The translations under genes and the position numbers were made by a program. Below, piece after piece: positions 1 through 9,211 of a stretch of 44,112 nt of DNA. Under the pieces are notes generated by a model. It saw nothing but the letters and a program-made list of their open reading frames with translations. It did no database searches and was not told the origin of the DNA. Each line of letters begins with the position of its first letter. Positions within the stretch are counted from its first letter, which is position 1. Source of the stretch: Actinomycetales bacterium Actino_02 (GTDB lineage Bacteria > Actinomycetota > Actinomycetes > Propionibacteriales > Propionibacteriaceae); contig LUYM01000005.1 of NCBI GenBank assembly GCA_001603275.1, positions 1-44,112 of the forward strand, written 5' to 3'.

Positions 1-585
1 GCCGCGGGCCGCGAAGACTTCGCGGATCGCGTCCGGATCGTTGTAGGGGACGACCAGAGTCTGAGCGGTTGCGGCGGCCGGGACCCCGGCCGAACCGGGC
101 AGGCCGGCCGTGGCCAGGCCCGAGCCGGCGGCGGCCAGCAGGGCGTCCGAATGGCCGTGATAACAGCCGGCGAACTTCACGATCAGGTCGCGTCCGGTGG
201 CGCCGCGGGCCAGCCGGATCGCGGTCATGCAGGCCTCGGTGCCGGTGGAGACGAAGCGCACCTTCTCGGCCAGCGGGACGCGCTCGCGGACCAGCTCGGC
301 CAGTTCGGCCTCGGCCACGGTCGGGGCGCCGAAGGACAGCCCGCGCCCGGCGGCATGCCGGACGGCGGCCACCACCTGCGGGTGGGCGTGGCCCAGGATG
401 GCCGGGCCCCAGGAGCCGACCAGGTCGAGGTACTCGCGTCCGGCCACGTCCCAGACTCGGGAGCCCTCGGCGCGGGACACGAAGACCGGGGTGCCGCCGA
501 CCGAGCCGAAGGCCCGCACCGGGGACGAAACCCCGCCCGGGATCACCGCGCGGGCGCGGTCGAAAGCCTCATTGTTCGTCGTCAT
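1..585 (-). CDS. hemL: glutamate-1-semialdehyde 2,1-aminomutase, N-terminal 195 residues (gene runs off the window)
   Basis: HemL is a PLP enzyme that moves the amino group of glutamate-1-semialdehyde to give 5-aminolevulinate, the last step of the C5 route started by HemA. The visible N-terminal part starts with [18 protein letters not shown] and contains the typical [13 protein letters not shown] segment, the [15 protein letters not shown] cofactor-domain stretch and a CYHGHSD motif. The part carrying the PLP lysine lies beyond the window edge, so the gene is truncated by the window and not visibly broken. Its ATG at 585 overlaps the hemB stop (ATGA), so it is almost certainly translationally coupled to hemB. 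The family assignment is secure; completeness cannot be judged. Confidence 0.95.
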   Translation of the reverse strand, partial: MTTNNEAFDRARAVIPGGVSSPVRAFGSVGGTPVFVSRAEGSRVWDVAGREYLDLVGSWGPAILGHAHPQVVAAVRHAAGRGLSFGAPTVAEAELAELVRERVPLAEKVRFVSTGTEACMTAIRLARGATGRDLIVKFAGCYHGHSDALLAAAGSGLATAGLPGSAGVPAAATAQTLVVPYNDPDAIREVFAARG

Positions 586-1562
586 CGCAGCCACCCGGAC
601 AGCTCGAGGGCGGCGTAGGTGAGCACGATGTCGGCCCCGGCTCTCACGATCGCCGTGGTCGACTCGACCAGGGCGGTACGGCGGTCGATCCAGCCGCGTT
701 CGGCCGCGGCGGCGATCATGGCGTACTCCCCGGACACCTGATAGGCGGCCACCGGGACGCTCGATCGGGCGGCGACGTCGGCCAGGACGTCCAGGTAGTA
801 GCCAGCCGGCTTCACCATGACGATGTCGGCGCCTTCGGCCTCGTCCAGCGCGGCTTCGAGGACGCCCTCGCGGCGGTTGGCCGGATCCTGCTGGTAGGCC
901 CGCCGGTCGCCGACCAGGGACGAGCCGACCGCCTCGCGGAAGGGTCCGTAGAAGGCGGAGGCGTACTTGGCGGCGTAGGCCAGGATGCCGGTCTCGAGGT
1001 GGCCGGCGGCGTCCAGGCCGGCGCGGATGGCGGCGACCTGGCCGTCCATCATTCCCGAGGGGGAGACGAAGTGGGCGCCGGCCTCAGCCTGGGAGAGCGC
1101 CTGGCGGACGTACAGCTCGACGCTGGCGTCGTTGTCGACGGAGCCGCCGGGGGTGAGCACGCCGCAGTGGCCGTGGTCGGTGAACTCGTCCAGGCAGGTG
1201 TCGGCGACGATTACCAGGTCATCGCCCACCTCGGCGCGGACGGCTGCCAGGGCTCGGTTCAGGATGCCGTCCTCGGCGTAGCCGCAGCTGCCTGCGGGGT
1301 CCTTGTCGGCGTCGTCCGGGACCCCGAACAGGACCAGTCCGCCCAGCCCGGCCTCGACCGCGCGAACCGCCTCGGCGCGCACCGAATCCAGGCTGTGTTG
1401 GACGACCCCGGGCAGCGAGCCGATCGGCTTCGGCTCGGCCAGGCCGTCCGCCACGAAGACCGGCAGCAGCAGCTGGGCCGGCTGCGGACGGGTCTGCGCG
1501 ACCAGCCTGCGGATCGCCGGATTGGTGCGCAGCCGACGGGGACGCCGGACCGGTGGGTTCAT
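582..1562 (-). CDS. hemB: delta-aminolevulinic acid dehydratase (porphobilinogen synthase)
   Basis: HemB condenses two aminolevulinate molecules to porphobilinogen in the cytosol. The 326-residue length is normal. The two active-site lysines are visible at K199 (in [15 protein letters not shown]) and K251 (in VMVKPAGYY), the latter forming the Schiff base. The metal loop at 121-134 reads [15 protein letters not shown]123 and C133 match the zinc-type enzymes, but the position of the middle cysteine is Asp125, as in magnesium-type enzymes, so the site looks hybrid. The gene is followed by hemL with an ATGA overlap. Upstream, a 163-bp gap separates it from the divergent HNH gene, so hemB-hemL must have its own promoter, cut off from the rest of the heme genes by the 1726-6496 insert. 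Confidence 0.97.
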   Translation of the reverse strand: MNPPVRRPRRLRTNPAIRRLVAQTRPQPAQLLLPVFVADGLAEPKPIGSLPGVVQHSLDSVRAEAVRAVEAGLGGLVLFGVPDDADKDPAGSCGYAEDGILNRALAAVRAEVGDDLVIVADTCLDEFTDHGHCGVLTPGGSVDNDASVELYVRQALSQAEAGAHFVSPSGMMDGQVAAIRAGLDAAGHLETGILAYAAKYASAFYGPFREAVGSSLVGDRRAYQQDPANRREGVLEAALDEAEGADIVMVKPAGYYLDVLADVAARSSVPVAAYQVSGEYAMIAAAAERGWIDRRTALVESTTAIVRAGADIVLTYAALELSGWLR

Positions 1563-1725
1563 GCTCGTGCTCCTGCGTGGACGCTAGTGGCGGAGTTCCC
1601 ATTCTCGCCCATGGGCTGGAGGGTGGCGATTCCGGGTCAGGGGACGTGCGCGGGGGACGGTTCTCTCGGTCTGTAATCGAACAGATGTGCGACAAAGTGT
1701 CGGTGGTGGGTGGTGGAATCTATCT

Positions 1726-3075
1726 ATGACGACGAGCAGCAGCCTCCTTCCGGCCAGCCAGGTGCTGGCCGAGGTCGACGCGCTGCTGGATCGGGTCGCG
1801 CCGCGGGAGCAGCGCATGGATCCGGCTGATCGGCTGGCGTTGGTGCGGTTGGCTCGGCGGGTGCGGAGCCGGGTGGACGCGTTGGCATCTGTGGTGACTG
1901 CCGAAGCTGAGCGGTCCCATGCTGCCGAGAAGGCTGCGGGGACGGGTTTGGGTTCCTGGATCGGGATGGGCGAGACGGTCTCTCGTCGGGAGGCGGCCGG
2001 TGCGGTGCGTCAGGCTCGCTCGTTGGGTTCGCATCCGGTGGTGGGTGAGGCTGCGGTGGCCGGGAAGCTCGGCACCGGTCAGGTACGGGCGATCACTGGG
2101 CTGCTGGACGGTCTGGCGCCTCAGTTGAGTGGTGAGCAGGTGGCGCAGGCCGAGGAGTTGTTGGTCGGCTGGGCTGGTCAGCTGGATGCGGATCAGCTGA
2201 CCCGGTCGGCCGGCAAGGTGCTGGCTGCGGTCGCGCCGGCCACGGCGGCTGAGACCATGGAGGCCCGGCTGCAGCGTGAGGCGGAGGCTGCGCATCGGCA
2301 GCGGTCGTTGCGGTTCTTCTTTGAGGGTGCCTCGGTGCGGTTTGATGGGTCGCTGCCCAGGCTCGCGGCCGAGGCCTGGATCGCGCAGCTCGACGCGATG
2401 GCTGAGCAGACTCGGCGGACGTTGCTGGAACGGCGTGACCGGCTGGCTGAGACCTTGACGCCGGAGCAGCGGCGGGCTGATGCGCTGATCGCGCTGATTC
2501 AGGCCGGTGGCAAGGGCAAAGAGTCCTGGGGTGGCCGGGTGCTGGTGCAGCTGGACTATGCCCAGCTGTTGGCCGGTGCGGCTGGGGCGGGGCTGGTTGG
2601 CGCTGGGCAGCAGCTACCTGCGGGCGAGTTGCGACGGATCTGCTGTGACGCCGAGATCATTCCGGTCGTGCTCGGCTCCAGCTCTGAGGTGTTGGACGTC
2701 GGACGGACCGCACGCCTGGTGACTCCGGCGATTCGGACTGCGCTGCTGGTGCGTGATCGCGGCTGTGTGTTCCCCGGCTGTGATGCTCCCGCCGCTCGTT
2801 GCGAGGCTCATCACATCGTTCCCTGGTGGGCCGGCGGCCCGACCGCCCTCTCGAACCTCGCCCTCCTGTGCCACAGCCATCACCCGCTGGTCGAACCCGC
2901 CCACGGCCCCCTCCGCGACCAATGGCAACTCCGGATCGCCCCCGACGGCCTACCCGAGTTCACCCCACCGGCCCGGATCGACCCCACCCAGCGACCCGTG
3001 CGGCACCACCGCCACACCAGACAACCCGCCGACTCGCCACCCGCCCCGGCCACCGGCCCACCCCCGGCCGCGTGA
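1726..3075 (+). CDS. DUF222 / HNH endonuclease domain protein
   Basis: This 449-residue protein has the common actinobacterial architecture of a long helical DUF222 (13E12-repeat) region, roughly residues 10-320, followed by an HNH nuclease motif at about 342-390 with RDRGCVFPGC, CEAHHIVPWWAGG and LLCHSHH, which supply the cysteine pair and the metal-binding histidines. The tail after residue 400 is rich in proline and histidine. The ATG at 1726 begins MTTSSSLLPASQ and follows a GGTGGTGGG stretch; an in-frame GTG at 1687 would add 13 residues without a convincing ribosome site. Such genes occur in many copies in actinobacterial genomes and their biological role is not established; nuclease activity is inferred from the motif. 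It is convergent with the OLD-family gene, 28 bp away. Confidence 0.85.
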   Translation: MTTSSSLLPASQVLAEVDALLDRVAPREQRMDPADRLALVRLARRVRSRVDALASVVTAEAERSHAAEKAAGTGLGSWIGMGETVSRREAAGAVRQARSLGSHPVVGEAAVAGKLGTGQVRAITGLLDGLAPQLSGEQVAQAEELLVGWAGQLDADQLTRSAGKVLAAVAPATAAETMEARLQREAEAAHRQRSLRFFFEGASVRFDGSLPRLAAEAWIAQLDAMAEQTRRTLLERRDRLAETLTPEQRRADALIALIQAGGKGKESWGGRVLVQLDYAQLLAGAAGAGLVGAGQQLPAGELRRICCDAEIIPVVLGSSSEVLDVGRTARLVTPAIRTALLVRDRGCVFPGCDAPAARCEAHHIVPWWAGGPTALSNLALLCHSHHPLVEPAHGPLRDQWQLRIAPDGLPEFTPPARIDPTQRPVRHHRHTRQPADSPPAPATGPPPAA

Positions 3076-3103
3076 GGTGCCGGCGAGCCTGAGCTGGATC
3101 TGC

Positions 3104-4912
3104 CTATGAGAGCGAGGGTTGGCCGTTTGCCGTGCGGATCATGTTCACCAGCGCGAGTACTGGCTTGTGCAGTCCGAGACTTTTCAGGCTGCCTTCCGGC
3201 CAGTTCTCGATCACATGCCGTGCGATGGCCACCTTGTCGGGTTGCCGCTTTTCGCGGAATCGCAGCGGATTGCTCCACTTGCTCTTACTGGCGAGCAAGT
3301 GCGACTTCGGATGGACGGCGGCCACAGCCGCTTCGATCAGATCGCGCGGCACGTAGTTCTCGATCGTGTAGCCGTCCGTGATCCACGCATGGCCGGGGCC
3401 ATCAGAGGAGTTGAACTCGTCTCGGACCCGACGTTTGGTGGCATTCACGGGCTTGTGTGCGGAGGTTCGGTCGCTGTCGATTACCACGGCGAGGTGTCGG
3501 TTCAGGCGACGGAGGCTGATGAAGTCATTCACCTCCTCTTCATGTTGCGTCACAGCCAGGCCCGGGTCGGCCGGATCCTCGGGCGTCAGGTGGCGCAACA
3601 GGCCACCTCCGTAGAACATGATCGTGTAGTGGATGCCCTCGATCAGGCGGGGGTCGATCTCCTTGATCCAGTGCCGGATGTAGAGACGATCCGACGGGCC
3701 CTCCACCCAGATCGCAGCGTTGCTCTGCAGCAGATCTGAGGGCCGGTAGCCGAGGTCAGCACACACGCTCGCGACCTGGCTCGGCGTTCCTGCGGAGGTC
3801 ACCACGGTGCCGGAGTCGGTCATTGTGAGGTGGAAGATACGACCGAACTCATAGTCAAGAAGGTGAGCACTGTGGGTAGCAATGAAGTACTGGTTGTCGG
3901 TCTGCTCCGCAAGATAGCGAACGAGTCGGCGTTGAAGGAGTGGGTGCAGGTGAACCTCGGGCTCCTCGATGCCGATGATCGTCTCGCTCAGGAGCGTTGC
4001 TGCCGCGGCGAGCATCACCACCTGCTGGACGCCCGTCCCTAGGCTGTCGAGTGGCAGGACAGTGCGTCCGCGTTCGACTTGAATGGTGCTCGCATCGAAG
4101 GGGATGTGGAGTGTCGCGGAACTGTCATCAAGGACGTGGCGGACGAACCCGTTGATTCGCTCGAACTTCGCCCGCGCGTCATCGCGCTCGCGCCCGATCG
4201 TGTTGGGACTCTCGAGCTGCTGCAGGCGCGCAATGAGGCCGACTCCATCGAACAGGCCAAGGGCGTCAGCATCCGCCCCTGTCAGTGGGCGTACCTGTCG
4301 GAAGGCTTGGACTGTTCGTACGGTCGGCAGCCTGTCGATGATGTGAGGTGTCAGTTGTCGGAAAAGCCTCTCGGTGAACTCGACGGCGTCGCCCGAGAAG
4401 TAGCTGTTCCCGTGTAGCGCATTGAGTGCATTCATGGGGTCGATACGACGCGTCCGCAGATACGCAGACAGTTCCTTGGCGGGCGGAGGGTTCGCTGCCC
4501 ATGTGCCATTCTGTCCCGCGTCTCGCCTCGAAGTGGCCAGTCGGTATCGGAGCTCGACCCCATAGGCCGAGGCAATGCCGGGAGCAGACTCAAGAGCAGC
4601 TATGGCTCCGGAGAGAGTCGAGTTGTTGTGCTCATCAGTGCGCAGATTGACGGGGAATCGTGGGAAGTAGAGCCGAAGGTGCGTTTCCCAATCTTGTGGG
4701 AGGGCCCGTTGCGGCCTGTCGAGGTCAGTTGACGGAGTGCTCGGACGTCGGCTGAGCATTGTGTTGAGGAACCGGAGCACATTGGACTTTCCAGCGTTGT
4801 TCTGACCCGCAAGGAGGTTCACTCGACCAAGTGGTGCGAAGGTTGCCTCTTCGCTCGCGAAACTCCGGTAGCCGCTGAACCCGAACCCGTGGAGGAGAGG
4901 CGTGTCTGGCAT
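3104..4912 (-). CDS. OLD-family ATP-dependent nuclease (ABC-type ATPase plus TOPRIM)
   Basis: The 602-residue protein has an N-terminal SMC/ABC-like ATPase domain: Walker A GQNNAGKS at 36-43, a signature-like LDSLGTGVQQVVML region, Walker B IIGIEEPEVHLHP with the glutamates near 316-317, and an ATHSAH switch histidine near 347. The C-terminal TOPRIM domain starts with WVEGPSD (E404) and has the acidic pair in VVIDSDR (D479, D481). This is the OLD ('overcoming lysogenisation defect') layout, associated in known members with DNA cleavage and phage defence; defence here is inference. The ATG at 4912 has an AAGGATGGGGG ribosome site; an in-frame ATG lies three codons upstream. No UvrD-like helicase is adjacent, so this is not a Gabija pair. 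The region looks less GC-rich than the flanking heme genes, suggesting acquisition. Confidence 0.88.
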   Translation of the reverse strand: MPDTPLLHGFGFSGYRSFASEEATFAPLGRVNLLAGQNNAGKSNVLRFLNTMLSRRPSTPSTDLDRPQRALPQDWETHLRLYFPRFPVNLRTDEHNNSTLSGAIAALESAPGIASAYGVELRYRLATSRRDAGQNGTWAANPPPAKELSAYLRTRRIDPMNALNALHGNSYFSGDAVEFTERLFRQLTPHIIDRLPTVRTVQAFRQVRPLTGADADALGLFDGVGLIARLQQLESPNTIGRERDDARAKFERINGFVRHVLDDSSATLHIPFDASTIQVERGRTVLPLDSLGTGVQQVVMLAAAATLLSETIIGIEEPEVHLHPLLQRRLVRYLAEQTDNQYFIATHSAHLLDYEFGRIFHLTMTDSGTVVTSAGTPSQVASVCADLGYRPSDLLQSNAAIWVEGPSDRLYIRHWIKEIDPRLIEGIHYTIMFYGGGLLRHLTPEDPADPGLAVTQHEEEVNDFISLRRLNRHLAVVIDSDRTSAHKPVNATKRRVRDEFNSSDGPGHAWITDGYTIENYVPRDLIEAAVAAVHPKSHLLASKSKWSNPLRFREKRQPDKVAIARHVIENWPEGSLKSLGLHKPVLALVNMIRTANGQPSLS

Positions 4913-5257
4913 GGCCCCCATCCTTGCGCCTACCGTAGACACCCGGGGTCGAAACCACGAACCTCGCGCATGGCCGGAGGACGGTTGGGTCGTTATGGGT
5001 GCCGCTCGTCTGGCGCCCGACCGGTCGGCGCATGCACTGAGGTTTTCGAGTTCGTGATGGAGATCGGGTGCTCGCGGCGGCGCAGCCCCCAATTCTTGCG
5101 GCCGCGATGATCGTCCGGTGCGCACCCGCCAAGGCTGCCGGGTGGGGCAGCAGGCTGACCCCAACTTCGCTGCTTGACGGCTCTCTGCTACCGATCCTCT
5201 ACAACCTTTCGCGTGATTCTCGAGCGAGTTGCTCCGCGGCCGGATAGGTTGTGAACC
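4913..5257. other. divergent intergenic region between OLD nuclease and membrane-anchored protein
   Basis: These 345 bases separate two divergent genes and must hold promoters in both directions. No RNA gene, riboswitch or repeat of the families found elsewhere in the window could be recognised. No open frame in it resembles a protein. Confidence 0.5.
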
Positions 5258-6496
5258 GTGGAGCAGCCTCATATTGAGCGGCCTGGAGAACTCCAAAGGT
5301 CTAGGGTGGTAAGAAGCGCGAAGAGCGCGACTATCGATCTTGCCGCCAAGCAAAAAACCCCACGATCGTATGTGGTGCGCATTGGGATCTTCATGCTCGC
5401 GGCACCATGTGATACCCCACCCAAGGAGGCCATAGTCGATGGCCTGCGGGAGGGCCTCCAGGCCGATCCGCGAGTAAGCGAAGTCGAGTTCACGGACCAG
5501 CGATTGGTTTGGATGAGACGGCAGACCTTCTATCCGGCCTCTAGAGAGCCAAACGAGGATGAGCTTCTATCCGGCTCTGATCATTTCCACAACGTGGTGC
5601 TTTCGGACCCCGTTACGTTCATCGTGAAGGTTCCCAAGAAGAACCAGCCGGAGTTCATGGGGTACAGCGATCATCCTGCGGATACGTACTTCGTTGCGTG
5701 GGATGGCCGCACAGCGACGGTCGGTTGGGAGGTGAAGTCGGACATCAAGACGCTGCCGCACGCGGGTGGCCAGGTTGTGGTTGAGGTTCTGAACGCTGCC
5801 GCGAGGCACGCCGGCGTCGGGCTTTACGTTCAAGCGTGTAGCCCGGGATGCAAAAACCTCTTCATGCACGGCGACGTGCTCTTGGTGCAGGTTAGCAGCG
5901 CGACGAGGCACTCCGTCGCCGAGCGGCGGGGGCCGCGACGGTCGACGGTGGTGGAGGCCCCGGTTGCGGAGGGGTCTCTCGACGCGGTCGATCGTTTCGC
6001 CAATTGGATGCGGGGTGACTGCTTCCACTTTGCCGCCTTCAAGAACTACTCGCAGCGCCTGGTGGCGCTCGACCAGGTTTCGCACAGAATGGTCGAGGAG
6101 CTGTTGCGGATTCAATACCGCCGTACAACCCGCTCCGCCATGCCATGGTGGCGCAGAGTGCTGACTTGGCGGCCTGGCCTTGCGGATCGCGCTCGCGCTC
6201 GAAAGCTTGTGAGCGGGATATGGCTCGCCGCCGCCCGCCACGAGGCGCTCTTGACTGAGTGGCATGAGTTCCACGATGACTTCACCAAGTCAGTTGAGGA
6301 GCGCTCAACGCGGCCGATGTTCGAGGCGGACTTCGACAGTGATGAACGGGCTGTCCAGCGTCAGGACCTTGGGTTTATCACGAATGCTGTGAGCCACACG
6401 GCGAGCCGTCTCGATGCCCGACTCGTCGCGATAGTCACGCTGGTCGCTGCCCTTGGCGGCATTGTCGGCGCACTCTTGGCTGCAGCGATGTCCTGA
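5258..6496 (+). CDS. unrecognised 412-residue protein with C-terminal transmembrane anchor
   Basis: I do not recognise this family. The first 380 or so residues are soluble, with a mixed beta/alpha composition and several tryptophan- and charge-rich stretches (for example WDGRTATVGWEVKSD and NWMRGDCFHFAAFKNYSQR). The last 25 residues form one clear hydrophobic segment, about 389-410 (VAIVTLVAALGGIVGALLAAA), so the protein is probably tail-anchored with its bulk in the cytoplasm. It starts at a GTG (5258) with a weak upstream GG-rich signal. It is divergent from the OLD nuclease gene and, like it, looks less GC-rich than the neighbours. A membrane protein next to an OLD nuclease in an insert inside a housekeeping operon suggests accessory, possibly defence, function. 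That is context only. It ends 28 bp from the convergent hemCD. Confidence 0.7.
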   Translation: MEQPHIERPGELQRSRVVRSAKSATIDLAAKQKTPRSYVVRIGIFMLAAPCDTPPKEAIVDGLREGLQADPRVSEVEFTDQRLVWMRRQTFYPASREPNEDELLSGSDHFHNVVLSDPVTFIVKVPKKNQPEFMGYSDHPADTYFVAWDGRTATVGWEVKSDIKTLPHAGGQVVVEVLNAAARHAGVGLYVQACSPGCKNLFMHGDVLLVQVSSATRHSVAERRGPRRSTVVEAPVAEGSLDAVDRFANWMRGDCFHFAAFKNYSQRLVALDQVSHRMVEELLRIQYRRTTRSAMPWWRRVLTWRPGLADRARARKLVSGIWLAAARHEALLTEWHEFHDDFTKSVEERSTRPMFEADFDSDERAVQRQDLGFITNAVSHTASRLDARLVAIVTLVAALGGIVGALLAAAMS

Positions 6497-6524
6497 CCCG
6501 CGAAGCGCGGCTCGGTGTCTCCCT

Positions 6525-8168
6525 CTAGGCATGCGCGGTGAGGCGGGGCTGTGCGGGGGCTACGCGGAGGGTGGCGTCGGCGATAGCGGCGGCGAGGGGG
6601 CGGGTCGCGGTCGCGGCGACGTGGAGGCCGAGTTCTGTAGACACTCTGGCCGCCGAAGGGCCGAGGGCAACGACCTTGGGGCCGGGGAGACCGGCGGAGG
6701 CGACGGCAGAGCGGGCGACGGAGCCGGCGGTGACGATGAAGGCGTCGATGGTGCCGGCTTGCCAGCGGGAGACCACGGACTCGGGTAGCGGGAGGCTCAG
6801 CGTCCGGTAGACGGCGACGTTGTGGACGTCCCAGCCCTTGGCGACAAGACCTGCGGTGGGCTCGACGGAGTGGTCGGCGGCGCCGGGGATGAGGATGCGG
6901 CCGGGTTCGGCGGAGAATGCGGCGACCAGGGCGGCACCGTTCGCGGGCTGGGCGACCAGGGTGGGGGTAAGGCCTGCTTCTGTGAGAGCGGCAGCGGTGG
7001 CTGGGCCGACGGCGGCGAGCTTTGCGGTGAGGGGGCGTCCGGCAAGGGCCTCGACTAGGGCGGGGACGGCCTTGGCGGAGCTGAGCACGAGCCAGTCCCA
7101 GTCCTCGGCCAGGGCGGCACGCAACTCATCCAGAGGCAGCGGCTTCTGCTCGGTGAAGGCGGCCAGGATCACGTCGGCGCCGGCGGCAGTCAGGGTGGCC
7201 GCGGTGCCGGAGGGGGCCCGCTCGGGGACCAGGATGGTCCGTCCAGCCAGGGGTTTGGGCTTGTCAGCGGTCAGATCGACGAGGTCGGCCGCACCGGCCG
7301 CAAGCAGCTGGTCGGCTACCTGACGTCCCAACTCCTCGGCGGAAGCGGACGCCCCGGAGACGTGTTCGGTGAGCTGGGCGGTGCCGTCCACGGCGGTCAC
7401 GGTGGCGACCAACTCCAGACGTCCGTCGGCAACCACCGCATGCGCGGCGACCGGGGCCGCGCAGCCGGCCTGCAGCCGGAGCAGCACGGCGCGCTCGGCT
7501 AGCGCGGCCAGCCGGGAGGCCGGGTCGTCCACCTCGGCCAGCGCAGCCCGCAGCTCGTCCGACGCATCGGCGCGGCACTCCAGGGCCAGCGCGCCCTGGG
7601 CCGGGGCCGGCAGGAACTCCGACGGATCCAGGCGCTCGGTGATGGCCGCAGCCAAGCCCAGCCGACGCAGTCCGGCCGCGGCCAGCAGCACGGCGTCCAG
7701 GTCGGCCCCAACTCGGGAAAGCCGGGTCTCCACGTTGCCGCGGATCGCTACCGGCTCCAGATCCGGACGCCGCAGCAGCAGCTGCGCGGCCCGCCGCGGC
7801 GAACCCGTCCCCACTCGCGCCCCGACCGGCAACGCGGCCAGACTCAGCCCGTCGCGTGCGCACAGCGCATCGGCCAGATCCTCGCGCTCGGGCACGGCGG
7901 CCAGCACGAAGTCGGCGTTCGGCTCGGTCGGCAGATCCTTGAACGAATGGACGGCCAGGTCGGCCTCGCCGGCCAGCACGGCCGCCCGCACGGCCCCGAC
8001 GAAGACCCCGGCTCCGCCCAGGCTGGCCAGGGGTGCGGTGGTCACATCGCCATGCGTGGTGACCCGGACCAACTCGACCTCATGCCCGTGCGCCCGCAGC
8101 AGGTCGGCGACCATCCCGGACTGCGCCCAGGCCAGCTTGGAACCGCGGGTGGCCAGCCTTAGCTTCAT
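6525..8168 (-). CDS. hemCD: fused porphobilinogen deaminase and uroporphyrinogen-III synthase
   Basis: The 547-residue protein joins two consecutive heme enzymes. Residues 1 to about 305 are hydroxymethylbilane synthase (HemC): ATRGSKLAWAQS at the N-terminus, the catalytic aspartate D78 in HSFKDLP, RGNVETRL at 143-150, and C236 in LQAGCAAPV, which carries the dipyrromethane cofactor. Residues from about 308 (GRTILVPERAPSG) to the end are uroporphyrinogen-III synthase (HemD), a poorly conserved family, here recognised by WDWLVLSSAKAV and the position in the pathway. Fusion would pass the unstable hydroxymethylbilane directly to ring closure. The ATG at 8168 shares one base with the hemH stop (TGATG). 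It is the last gene of the long minus-strand run and is separated from hemB by the 1726-6496 insert. Confidence 0.93.
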   Translation of the reverse strand: MKLRLATRGSKLAWAQSGMVADLLRAHGHEVELVRVTTHGDVTTAPLASLGGAGVFVGAVRAAVLAGEADLAVHSFKDLPTEPNADFVLAAVPEREDLADALCARDGLSLAALPVGARVGTGSPRRAAQLLLRRPDLEPVAIRGNVETRLSRVGADLDAVLLAAAGLRRLGLAAAITERLDPSEFLPAPAQGALALECRADASDELRAALAEVDDPASRLAALAERAVLLRLQAGCAAPVAAHAVVADGRLELVATVTAVDGTAQLTEHVSGASASAEELGRQVADQLLAAGAADLVDLTADKPKPLAGRTILVPERAPSGTAATLTAAGADVILAAFTEQKPLPLDELRAALAEDWDWLVLSSAKAVPALVEALAGRPLTAKLAAVGPATAAALTEAGLTPTLVAQPANGAALVAAFSAEPGRILIPGAADHSVEPTAGLVAKGWDVHNVAVYRTLSLPLPESVVSRWQAGTIDAFIVTAGSVARSAVASAGLPGPKVVALGPSAARVSTELGLHVAATATRPLAAAIADATLRVAPAQPRLTAHA

Positions 8169-9211
8169 CAGGCTCGTCCCGTCCCGGGCACGGTCGGCAG
8201 CTCCCGGCGCGGGTTCGCGCAGCAGCCACCGGAGCAGAAGTCGCCGGCCTCCGGCTCGGGGGACGGCGCGGCCAGCTCGGCGGCGATCCGCCCGGCCAGG
8301 GCGGTCACGAAGCGCGGATCGGTGCCCACGGTCGGCGTCCGGACCAAGCGAATGCCCAGCTCAGCGGCGGTATCGCGGGCCTGGGTGTCCAGGTCCCAGA
8401 TCACCTCCATGTGATCGGACAGGAAGCCGATCGGCACCAGCACCACCGCGGTTGCGCCCTCGGCGGCGTAGGCGCGCAGGGCGTCGTTCACGTCCGGCTC
8501 CAGCCAGGGCATGGTCGGCGGGCCGCTGCGCGACTGGAAGACCAGGTCCCACGGCTTGGTGATTCCGGTAGCCGCTGCCAGATGGCCCACTACCTGCTCG
8601 GCCACCCAGCGGTGCTGGCTGACGTACGCATCCCCGGACGGGCCGGACGCCCGGGCCGCCGAGGTCGGCACCGAATGGGTGGTGAAGACCAGCCGGGTGC
8701 CCGGGTCATCGAGTGAGATGTCACCGGGCAATGATTCGAGCAGCAGTGCGGCGATGGTGCCGGCGAACTCGGGCAGATCGTAGAAGGGAGACAGCTTGCG
8801 CACGGCCAGGCCCAGGTCGGACGCAGCGAGTGCCGTGCCCAGATCCTCCCGGTACTGCCGACAGCTGGAGTAGCCGGAGTAGGCGGCCGTGGCGACGGCC
8901 AGGAGCTCGCGGCGACCGGACGCGGCCAGTTCGGCGAGCACGTCCGACACGAACGGCGGGGAGTTCCGGTTGGCCAGAGCCACCTCGATCGGCGAGCCCT
9001 GAGCATCGAGAGCCTCGGCCAGCGCCGTCCGCAACGCTCGGTTCTGGGCGTTCAGTGGGCTCACTCCACCCAGAGTGAAGTAGTGCTGGCCGACCTCGAC
9101 CAGCCGCTCGGGCGGAATCCCGCGGCCGGCGGTGACCCGCTCCAGGAACGGCACGACCTCGTCGACCCCCTCCGGGCCGCCGAAACCGAGCAGCAGGACG
9201 GCGTCGGTCAT
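8168..9211 (-). CDS. hemH: ferrochelatase, probably coproporphyrin III ferrochelatase (CpfC) with iron-sulfur cluster
   Basis: The 347-residue enzyme inserts iron into a porphyrin; beside HemQ and HemY the likely substrate is coproporphyrin III, giving coproheme. The N-terminus DAVLLLGFGGPEG, the YSGYSSCRQYRED segment, and the TTHSVP and GFLSDHMEV motifs are characteristic. Cys117 together with Cys326, Cys330 and Cys331 in the C-terminal DFCSGGCCAN matches the arrangement that binds a [2Fe-2S] cluster in actinobacterial ferrochelatases. The ATG at 9211 overlaps the hemQ stop (ATGA); in-frame codons further upstream belong to the shadow of hemQ. Tightly coupled to hemQ before it and hemCD after it. 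Confidence 0.95.
   Translation of the reverse strand: MTDAVLLLGFGGPEGVDEVVPFLERVTAGRGIPPERLVEVGQHYFTLGGVSPLNAQNRALRTALAEALDAQGSPIEVALANRNSPPFVSDVLAELAASGRRELLAVATAAYSGYSSCRQYREDLGTALAASDLGLAVRKLSPFYDLPEFAGTIAALLLESLPGDISLDDPGTRLVFTTHSVPTSAARASGPSGDAYVSQHRWVAEQVVGHLAAATGITKPWDLVFQSRSGPPTMPWLEPDVNDALRAYAAEGATAVVLVPIGFLSDHMEVIWDLDTQARDTAAELGIRLVRTPTVGTDPRFVTALAGRIAAELAAPSPEPEAGDFCSGGCCANPRRELPTVPGTGRA

Noticed and set aside
69-1676. Long plus-strand open frame (535 codons) opposite hemL and hemB
   Set aside because: It is Arg/Pro/Gly-rich in its first third, has no family features, and lies fully opposite two recognised genes; long antisense frames are expected at this G+C content.
3104-6496. 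Gabija-like (GajA/GajB) defence system
   Set aside because: The OLD protein resembles GajA in layout, but the neighbour has no helicase motifs and is a membrane-anchored protein.
6497-6512. CCGCGAAGCGCGG hairpin after the membrane-anchored gene
   Set aside because: Very short stem without a T-run; too weak to call a terminator.
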